Positions 1 through 5,097 of a stretch of 14,061 nucleotides of DNA are shown piece after piece. The notes below the pieces were generated by a model. It did not search any database, was not told the origin of the DNA, and was given only the letters and a program-made list of their open reading frames with translations. Source of the DNA: an uncultured Neomegalonema sp. (GTDB lineage Bacteria > Pseudomonadota > Alphaproteobacteria > Rhodobacterales > Rhodobacteraceae); assembly GCA_937958345.1 (NCBI GenBank), contig CALGNW010000053.1, forward strand, positions 1-14,061, given 5' to 3'. The translations under genes were made by a program, and so were the position numbers. Position 1 is the first letter of the stretch. Every line of letters starts with the position of its first letter.

Positions 1-181
1 GCGGCGATCGTGAGAAACCGGCGCGTTGCCTCCAATCTTCGTTGCATTTGCTTAAGCTCCTGAATTCCTATGGTTGTACGCAATACGTGAGAGGTATCCT
101 GCGCCATTTAGGGTTTATCAAGTCATGGGCCTTAAAAATAGAGGCGGTGACACACCCTGAGTCGTTGGCAGAGAGCCTGAA
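1..181. other. Non-coding stretch upstream of the PilZ gene
   Basis: I see no convincing gene here. An open frame from 42 to 260 runs into the PilZ gene but has no Shine-Dalgarno and no recognisable domain. AT-richer patches (TTGTAC near 73, TTAAAAATAG near 132) could contain the PilZ promoter, but no pair of hexamers with good spacing stands out. Confidence 0.4.
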
Positions 182-568
182 ATGTTTGGAAAACGAGAGA
201 CCGAAAAGTTCGATCCGAGCGACTTCCGCGTACATGACCGCCGCGAGGTGCGCGGGCTGAAAGTATACGTCGAGGGGCAACAGGTTGAAGTCCTTGACTA
301 TTCCGAGGGCGGCGTTCGCGTGGCGTCTCCTGCATCATTGCCGCGTGTTGCGGTCATCGAGGTGTATCGCGGCGCCGATATCATTCAGAACACGGCGGCT
401 GTTACGGCTTGGTCGCGTGGCAAGCAAACGGGTTACGCTTTTAGACCTAAGCTCAAGCTGACCAACATCAATCCGGTATCGAAGAAAGAGCTTGATTCCG
501 ACGAGGTCAAGAAGAACTCAACGGGCGGTGTGTCCGGTAGTGCCTTGAGAAATAGACTTAAACTCTGA
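182..568 (+). CDS. PilZ domain protein (putative c-di-GMP receptor)
   Basis: This is a 128-residue single-domain protein. The PilZ signature is complete: an RxxxR motif at R20-R24 (RREVR) followed by D39-Y-S41-E-G-G44, matching the D/NxSxxG motif. In this family the two motifs together bind cyclic di-GMP. The remaining roughly 80 residues fit the PilZ beta-barrel, ending in a short Lys/Ser-rich tail. There is no signal peptide or membrane segment, so it should be cytosolic. The ATG is preceded by GAGAG at 171-175, six bases upstream. The hydrolase gene follows at once, so the two may be cotranscribed. PilZ proteins act by binding partners (motility, exopolysaccharide synthesis, gene control), and the partner is not evident here. 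Family assignment is firm and the cellular role is unknown. Confidence 0.9.
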   Translation: MFGKRETEKFDPSDFRVHDRREVRGLKVYVEGQQVEVLDYSEGGVRVASPASLPRVAVIEVYRGADIIQNTAAVTAWSRGKQTGYAFRPKLKLTNINPVSKKELDSDEVKKNSTGGVSGSALRNRLKL

Positions 569-607
569 TTGGTAGACGGTTGCCCGTTGCCGGAATATAC
601 CCGCAGA

Positions 608-1405
608 ATGTCAGTACCCCTCCATATTTCACGCGTCGAGGCGATGACCGAATCGTCCGGCGCGCCTCTGGTGATTGCGCATGGCCTGTTGGGTCAGGGG
701 CGTAATTTCGGCACGCTTGCGCGCGGTTTTGCCGAAAAGCGTAATGTTATCAGTGTAGATATGCGCAATCACGGAGACAGTCCGTGGCACGAGCTGATGG
801 ATTATCACGCGATGGCGGATGATTTGGCGGCGGTGATTGCACTGCATGGCGGTGGACGGGCGCACTTGCTCGGGCACTCGATGGGCGGCAAGGCTGCGAT
901 GATGCTGGCGCTTAAACGCCCGGAATTGCTGGAGTCTCTGGCTGTTGCTGACATATCACCGGTTGCGTATCAGCACGAATACCATCGCGAGATCGATGCC
1001 ATGCAGCGGGTGGGGCTCGAGGGGATTTCCCGGCGGGGGCAGGCCGATCAAATTCTGAAGACCACGATACCCCAGTCGGCGATGCGGGCATTTTTGTTGC
1101 AAAATCTGAATGTTAGAGAGGGTGTCGCGCGCTGGAAGCCGAACCTGAAAGTGCTTGACGCAAGCATGGACGACATCACGGGCTGGCCTGCCACGCCTGA
1201 GGGCGCTGTTTTCACCGGTCCGACGCTGTTTGTCAGGGGAGGGGACAGTGCTTATGTCGGGCCTTCTCACGAACCGGCGATCAAGGCATTGTTTCCAAAG
1301 ACAGAATTTCAGACGATGGCCCGGTGCGGTCATTGGCTGCACGCCGAGGACCCGAAACAGTTTCTCGAAATCGTCGATCAGTTCCTCGATTTCACCTTCC
1401 GTTGA
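608..1405 (+). CDS. Alpha/beta hydrolase, YbfF/ABHD11-like esterase
   Basis: This is a 265-residue serine hydrolase when started at ATG 608. The fold markers are in order: an oxyanion-type HGLLG at 25-29, GRNF at 31-34, DMRNHGDS at 51-58, the nucleophile elbow GHSMGG with Ser91, the likely acid Asp213 (GGDS) and the catalytic His242 (CGHWLH). The HGLLG...NF...DxRNHG pattern is typical of the YbfF/ABHD11 esterase group, which hydrolyses acyl esters or thioesters. The natural substrate is not predictable. No signal peptide is seen, so it is probably cytosolic. A TTG at 569 would add 13 residues and abut the PilZ stop codon, but the homologous core begins near PLHI and neither start has a clear Shine-Dalgarno. 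The start is therefore uncertain, with 608 preferred. The gene follows PilZ closely and may share its transcript. Confidence 0.88.
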   Translation: MSVPLHISRVEAMTESSGAPLVIAHGLLGQGRNFGTLARGFAEKRNVISVDMRNHGDSPWHELMDYHAMADDLAAVIALHGGGRAHLLGHSMGGKAAMMLALKRPELLESLAVADISPVAYQHEYHREIDAMQRVGLEGISRRGQADQILKTTIPQSAMRAFLLQNLNVREGVARWKPNLKVLDASMDDITGWPATPEGAVFTGPTLFVRGGDSAYVGPSHEPAIKALFPKTEFQTMARCGHWLHAEDPKQFLEIVDQFLDFTFR

Positions 1406-1421
1406 GGGACGCGATTTCCCA

Positions 1422-1451
1422 CGCAAAACAGACGCAAAACCCGCGCAAAAC
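1422..1451 (+). repeat. Three-copy 11-bp-phased CGCAAAAC repeat
   Basis: The octamer CGCAAAAC occurs exactly three times, starting at 1422, 1433 and 1444, with a constant 11-base period and unrelated 3-base spacers. It lies just after the hydrolase stop codon and about 75 bases upstream of the putative rpmB -35 element. The A4 tracts are placed about one helical turn apart, which could bend DNA or present one face to a protein. The function is unknown. The repeat itself is directly visible in the sequence. Confidence 0.75.
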
Positions 1452-1525
1452 TCTGAAATCGGCTTGCGCGTGTCTCCGGTTGGCGGAGTGTGTTAAAAAC
1501 AGGCCCGGCAAGTGCGTTCCGCCTC

Positions 1526-1554
1526 TTGACGCGCTGCAACCGCGCGGGTAAACA
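1526..1554 (+). promoter_or_regulatory. Putative sigma-70-type promoter of rpmB
   Basis: The -35 hexamer TTGACG (1526-1531, preceded by C as in CTTGAC) matches five of six consensus positions. A 17-base spacer separates it from a weaker -10 TAAACA (1549-1554). Transcription would start near 1561, leaving a leader of about 55 bases before the rpmB ATG. The weak -10 lowers confidence. Confidence 0.5.
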
Positions 1555-1615
1555 CCGCCCTCCAAAGCGGCGTGCCATCGGGCGCGGCGACTCACATGTT
1601 TTGAGGATTTTCGAT

Positions 1616-1915
1616 ATGGCCCGTCGTTGTGAACTCTCCGGCAAAGGTGTTCTGACCGGAAACAATGTCAGCCACGCGAAAAACCGTTCGCGTCGCCGGT
1701 TTCTGCCGAACCTGAACAATGTCACGCTTGCCAGCGAAAGCCTGGGACGCAGCTTTAGTTTCAAGATTGCCGCCAGCACGCTGCGCACGGTCGATCACCG
1801 TGGCGGTCTAGACGCGTATCTGCTTAAGGCGCGCGACACCGAATTGTCGCCATCGGCGCTTAAGGTGAAAAAAGAAGTGGTCAAGCTGGCTGCCGACGCC
1901 ACCGCTGCTGCCTGA
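1616..1915 (+). CDS. rpmB: 50S ribosomal protein L28
   Basis: This is a 99-residue basic protein of the large ribosomal subunit. It carries the L28 hallmarks near its N-terminus: C5, the SGKGVLTGNNVSHAKN block at 8-23 and RRRFLPNL at 26-33. There is only one N-terminal cysteine and no CxxC pairs, so this is the zinc-free type, as in E. coli. It is longer at the C-terminus than the 78-residue E. coli protein, ending in a Lys/Ala-rich tail, which is usual for alphaproteobacterial L28. GAGG at 1603-1606 lies nine bases before the ATG. The gene has its own leader and probable promoter upstream and a strong terminator downstream, so it appears to be monocistronic. Expression is expected to be high and growth-linked. 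rpmG (L33), which is next to rpmB in many bacteria, is absent. Confidence 0.97.
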   Translation: MARRCELSGKGVLTGNNVSHAKNRSRRRFLPNLNNVTLASESLGRSFSFKIAASTLRTVDHRGGLDAYLLKARDTELSPSALKVKKEVVKLAADATAAA

Positions 1916-1940
1916 TCCACGGCACTAAAACGACATTCCA

Positions 1941-1974
1941 AGACCCCGCCGAGGTTTCCCGGCGGGGTCTTTTT
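1941..1974 (+). terminator. Rho-independent terminator of rpmB
   Basis: A perfect 10-bp GC-rich stem is formed by AGACCCCGCC (1941-1950) and GGCGGGGTCT (1961-1970) around a 10-base loop. It is followed by a T-run at 1970-1974. It begins 26 bases after the rpmB stop. Read on the minus strand, the hairpin has no T-tract after it, so it should not serve as an efficient terminator for the convergent glycosyltransferase gene. Confidence 0.93.
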
Positions 1975-1992
1975 GTATCCGCCGTCCGCGCG

Positions 1993-3216
1993 TTACCGTG
2001 ACGGGAACGGCTGTCCCAGGACACGTTCATAGACGTCCAGCGTCGCCGCCTGCATCCGCGCAATCGAAAAATTGTCCCGTACCCGTGCCGTTGCCGCGTC
2101 GTTGACCCATCCGCGCTCCTCGTCGCTCAGGTCGAGGATTTCTTCCATTGCCGAGGCCATCGCCTGCGCGTCGCCCGGTTCGACCAACAGGCCGGTGGTG
2201 TCGTGATCGACGGTCTCGCATCCGCCGCCGTGGTTGGTGGCGATCACCGGGCAACCCATCGCCTGCGCTTCGACGGCGACCCGTCCGAACGCCTCTGGGT
2301 CTGTCGAGGCCGATAGAACGCAGTGCGCCAGCATATAGGCGGCGGGCATATCGGTGCAGGCCCCGACGATGCGCACGCAATCCGCCGTGCCCGTATCGGC
2401 GATGCGCCGGTCCAGCCCCTTCAGATAGTCCGATCCCTCTTTGGCGCTTCCGACGATCAGCGCCAGAAAGCTGTCGCCGCCGCGCTTTTCGCGCAGGATT
2501 TTGCAGGCATCGACGAACACCTCCTGCCCCTTCCAGCGGGTCAGGCGTCCGGGCAGCATAAAGATTGGGCGGACCTCGTCCTCTAGATGCCATGCGCCGA
2601 CCAGCGCGGCGATGCGCTCAGGTGCGACCAGCGCGCGGCCAAAAATCGACAGATCCGCACCGCGCGGGATGGTCACGATGTCCTCGGGCGGTGTGCCGTG
2701 CCGTGCGGTGATCATCTGGGCAATAAAGTCTGAGACGGCGATGACCGGCCTGCCGCGCGCCATCACGCTGTTATACAGGCGTTTTCCCGGCGGGCCTTCG
2801 TTATAGGCGCCATGATACGTCGTGACGAACGGCGTGCGGGTTTTGCGGGCGGCGCGCCATCCGCTCCACGCGGGGCCGCGGCTGCGCGCATGTACCAGAT
2901 CAACGCCCTCTTGCGCGATCAGGGTTCTCAGCGCCCGCGCATTGCGCCACATATTTAACGGCCCCTTGCGGTGCAGCGGGACTCTGAAAATCTCGCCCCC
3001 GATCCGTTTCAGGCTTGGTTCCATCTTTCCGCCTGCGGTCGCGACCAGCGCCCGTCCGCCTGCGGCGACGATTGCTTCGGCAATCTCCAGCGCGCCGCGC
3101 TCGACTCCGCCTTCATTCAGGGCGGGAACCAGTTGCAGGATTGTCGGGCCTTGCTTGCCGCCCGCACCCGAACGCGATAGCCCGTCCCGATCAGTGTTAG
3201 AGGAGGTACGCGCCAT
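1993..3216 (-). CDS. GT4-family (GT-B fold) glycosyltransferase
   Basis: This is a 407-residue retaining glycosyltransferase. The N-terminal acceptor domain (about 24-200) opens with TILQLVPALNEGGVERG, whose GGVERG motif (36-41) is typical of GT4 enzymes. The C-terminal donor domain contains GRLTRWKGQ (R224 and K229, expected to contact the nucleotide-sugar phosphates) and the EX7E motif E308-AFGRVAV-E316, then GCPVIAT and TGLLVEPGD. It probably transfers a sugar from a nucleotide donor during synthesis of LPS, capsule or another envelope glycan. Neither sugar nor acceptor can be named. No membrane segment is obvious. The ATG at 3216 is the only canonical start before an in-frame stop at 3262-3264 (minus strand), and no GTG or TTG lies in the following 30 codons, so this start is well supported. 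It overlaps the start codon of the divergent hydrolase by two bases. The extra N-terminal residues (1-23) are low-complexity. Confidence 0.92.
   Translation of the reverse strand: MARTSSNTDRDGLSRSGAGGKQGPTILQLVPALNEGGVERGALEIAEAIVAAGGRALVATAGGKMEPSLKRIGGEIFRVPLHRKGPLNMWRNARALRTLIAQEGVDLVHARSRGPAWSGWRAARKTRTPFVTTYHGAYNEGPPGKRLYNSVMARGRPVIAVSDFIAQMITARHGTPPEDIVTIPRGADLSIFGRALVAPERIAALVGAWHLEDEVRPIFMLPGRLTRWKGQEVFVDACKILREKRGGDSFLALIVGSAKEGSDYLKGLDRRIADTGTADCVRIVGACTDMPAAYMLAHCVLSASTDPEAFGRVAVEAQAMGCPVIATNHGGGCETVDHDTTGLLVEPGDAQAMASAMEEILDLSDEERGWVNDAATARVRDNFSIARMQAATLDVYERVLGQPFPSR
3199..3206 (+). promoter_or_regulatory. Strong ribosome binding site fixing the hydrolase start at 3215
   Basis: AGAGGAGG ends eight bases before ATG 3215. 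It decides the start, because the same frame is open upstream to 2822 and that extension lies antisense to the glycosyltransferase. The site itself is inside codons 4-6 of the minus-strand glycosyltransferase. Confidence 0.88.
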
Positions 3217-3967
3217 GGAAGGCCCCGACTTTCTAAAAACGAGTGATGGCCGACGTATCGCCTATCATCAGGTTAATGTGCAAGAACCCGATGCTCGACC
3301 CGGCGTGGTGTTCTTCGGCGGGTTCAAATCCGATATGACGGGAACCAAGGCGGTTTTCCTTGAACGGACTTGCGCTGCGATGGGTCTTGCCTATCTGCGT
3401 TTTGACTATACCGGACACGGCGCGTCATCGGGGGTGTTCGAGGACGGGTGCATCGGCGATTGGCTCCGCGATGCGGGTGATGCGGTGTCGGCGCTGACCA
3501 CGGGTCCGCAAATTTATATCGGCTCGTCTATGGGCGGATGGATTGCGCTGTTGCTGGCGCGGGATCAGCCGGAAAGGGTTGCCGCGATGATCGGGATTGC
3601 CGCTGCGCCGGATTTTACCGAGGACTCGATGTGGGCGGCGGCCTCTCATGCCCAGCGACGTGCCATATCGGAACAAGGTTTCGTTACGCTACCCAGCGAA
3701 TACGACGCCCCCTACGTCATAACGAAACGCCTCATCGCTAACGGGCGCGAACATTTGCTGTTGCGCTCGCCGCTGCCCGCGCCGTTCCCTGTGCGCCTGC
3801 TGCACGGCACGGCGGATGCCGATGTGCCGCTCGAACACGCGCTGCGTCTGCATTCTCATCTGGACGGGCCTGATATTCGCCTGACTCTGGTGCAGGGTAG
3901 TGACCATAGAATGAGCGGAGAACGCGAGCTTTTGCTGCTGAAAGATACACTTGCCGGACTTGTCTGA
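3215..3967 (+). CDS. Alpha/beta hydrolase, ABHD10-like
   Basis: This is a 250-residue cytosolic serine hydrolase. Residues in order: GGFKSDM (35-41), FDYTGHGAS (63-71), nucleophile elbow GSSMGGW with Ser105, a probable acid in DADVP (D201 or D203) and His231 (SDHRMS). The GSSMGGW elbow and the FxGGFxSDMxGTK opening resemble the ABHD10 group and related bacterial carboxylesterases, which act on acyl-thioester or acyl-glucuronide substrates in characterised members. The substrate here is unknown. The start is set by AGGAGG at 3201-3206. Its reading frame stays open further upstream, but that extension is antisense to a well-supported gene. Any promoter must lie inside the 5' part of the glycosyltransferase gene. 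It is not obviously cotranscribed with accA, since 124 AT-rich bases and an inverted repeat intervene. Confidence 0.9.
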   Translation: MEGPDFLKTSDGRRIAYHQVNVQEPDARPGVVFFGGFKSDMTGTKAVFLERTCAAMGLAYLRFDYTGHGASSGVFEDGCIGDWLRDAGDAVSALTTGPQIYIGSSMGGWIALLLARDQPERVAAMIGIAAAPDFTEDSMWAAASHAQRRAISEQGFVTLPSEYDAPYVITKRLIANGREHLLLRSPLPAPFPVRLLHGTADADVPLEHALRLHSHLDGPDIRLTLVQGSDHRMSGERELLLLKDTLAGLV

Positions 3968-3982
3968 TCCAATGCCTCCGCG

Positions 3983-4003
3983 TCTGTTCCGTAAGGGAAC
4001 AGA
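3983..4003. repeat. Inverted repeat between hydrolase and accA
   Basis: TCTGTTCC (3983-3990) and GGAACAGA (3996-4003) form a perfect 8-bp stem with loop GTAAG. It begins 16 bases after the hydrolase stop. No T-run follows (the next bases are ATTAATATTAAT, itself a 12-base palindrome at 4003-4014), so it is a poor intrinsic terminator. It could be an operator for accA or a weak transcript-end structure. Confidence 0.5.
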
Positions 4004-4027
4004 TTAATATTAATTAAGAGTCAGTCA

Positions 4028-4064
4028 CTTATGGGCTTTTCTTTGCACGTAAAATGAGTATAGA
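4028..4064 (+). promoter_or_regulatory. Probable accA promoter region (elements tentative)
   Basis: The accA leader is markedly more AT-rich than the genes around it. Two -10-like hexamers are visible, TAAAAT at 4050-4055 and TATAGA at 4059-4064. Neither has a convincing -35 at the right distance, so the exact promoter is not resolved. Confidence 0.35.
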
Positions 4065-4091
4065 TTCTTAGAAGGACCGGAAACGAGAACC

Positions 4092-5051
4092 ATGTTGCAA
4101 TATCTCGACTTTGAAAAAAGCGTTGCGGAACTGGAAGGTAAGGCTGAAGAGCTGCGCGTTCTGGCTAAGGACGACCCTGATATGGATATCGGGGCCGAGG
4201 TCTCGCAGCTTGAGGAAAAGGCGCAAAAACAGCTCAGCGATCTCTACGGAAAGCTGACGCCTTGGCGCCGGTGTCAGGTTGCACGCCATCCGAACCGCCC
4301 TCACGCGCTCGAGATTATCGAGGCGCTGATTGACGACTTTACCCCCTTGGCGGGGGATCGCGGATTTGCCGAGGACGAGGCCGTTATCGGCGGTCTGGGC
4401 CGGTTTCGCGAACGTCCCGTCGTTGTGCTGGGACAGGAAAAGGGCGCGGATACCCATGAACGCCTGCGCCGGAATTTCGGCATGGCGCGGCCCGAAGGGT
4501 ATCGCAAGGCGATCCGTCTGATGGATCTGGCCGACCGTTTCAATCTGCCGGTGCTCAGTTTTGTTGATACGCCGGGGGCTTATCCGGGCAAGGGCGCGGA
4601 AGAACGGGGTCAGGCCGAGGCGATTGCGCGCTCGACCGAAAAATGCCTCGAGTTGAAAGTACCTGTAATCGCCACCGTCATCGGCGAGGGCGGGTCCGGC
4701 GGTGCGATTGCACTGGCAACGGCGAACCAGGTGCTGATGCTCGAAAACTCAATTTATTCAGTGATTTCGCCGGAGGGGTGCGCATCCATTCTCTGGAAGG
4801 ATGCAGATAAAGCGCGTGATGCGGCGGCGGCATTGCGGCTTACGGCGCAAGACTTGCTCTCCCTCAAAGTCGTGGACGCGGTGGTGGCAGAACCTGTCGG
4901 CGGCGCACACAGAAACAGAGAGCTAACCGTCCAGTCCCTCGGGGACGCCGTTGAGCAGGCACTTGCGAAATACGACGGCATGGATGCCGAAACAATCCGT
5001 CTCGAACGCCGGGAAAAATTTCTCGCGATGGGACAGCAGAAACTCGACTAA
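4092..5051 (+). CDS. accA: Acetyl-CoA carboxylase carboxyltransferase subunit alpha
   Basis: This is a 319-residue protein of the usual AccA length. With AccD it forms the carboxyltransferase that moves CO2 from carboxybiotin to acetyl-CoA, giving malonyl-CoA, the first committed step of fatty acid synthesis in the cytosol. The N-terminal helical part (LDFEKSVAELEGKAEEL, 5-21) is typical. The crotonase-like core follows: GQEKG (114-118), NFGMARPEGYRKA (128-140), FVDTPGAYPGKGAEERGQ (157-174), GEGGSGGAIAL (198-208, which supplies the oxyanion hole) and SVISPEGCASILWKD (223-237). A purine-rich GAAGGA lies at 4071-4076, rather far (15 bases) from the ATG. CGAGAA nearer the ATG is an alternative. 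The META lipoprotein follows after 46 bases and may be cotranscribed. All key motifs are intact. Confidence 0.98.
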   Translation: MLQYLDFEKSVAELEGKAEELRVLAKDDPDMDIGAEVSQLEEKAQKQLSDLYGKLTPWRRCQVARHPNRPHALEIIEALIDDFTPLAGDRGFAEDEAVIGGLGRFRERPVVVLGQEKGADTHERLRRNFGMARPEGYRKAIRLMDLADRFNLPVLSFVDTPGAYPGKGAEERGQAEAIARSTEKCLELKVPVIATVIGEGGSGGAIALATANQVLMLENSIYSVISPEGCASILWKDADKARDAAAALRLTAQDLLSLKVVDAVVAEPVGGAHRNRELTVQSLGDAVEQALAKYDGMDAETIRLERREKFLAMGQQKLD

Positions 5052-5097
5052 CCGAACCGGCGGTACAGCCGGACGGCAATACATAAGGAGACGGCTG

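Noticed and set aside
42..260. Small plus-strand gene before PilZ
   Set aside because: It overlaps the PilZ gene in another frame, has no Shine-Dalgarno and shows no recognisable domain.
1941..1970. Bidirectional terminator serving both rpmB and the glycosyltransferase
   Set aside because: On the minus strand the stem is followed by TGGAATGTCG with no T-tract, so only the rpmB direction is supported.
2027..2593. Second minus-strand gene within the glycosyltransferase
   Set aside because: It is an alternative frame of the same strand with an Arg/Gly-rich translation, and it is fully contained in the GT4 gene.
2822..3214. N-terminal extension of the ABHD10-like hydrolase
   Set aside because: It is antisense to the conserved glycosyltransferase and Arg/Ser-rich, and a strong AGGAGG site places the start at 3215.
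3986..4000. GTTC-N7-GAAC as a LexA box before accA
   Set aside because: The alphaproteobacterial LexA site is a direct repeat (GTTC-N7-GTTC), whereas this is an inverted repeat. accA is also not an expected SOS gene.
4004..4018. CtrA binding site (TTAA-N7-TTAA) upstream of accA
   Set aside because: TTAA copies begin at 4004, 4010 and 4014. No pair has the required 7-base spacing, and an AT-only stretch gives such words by chance.
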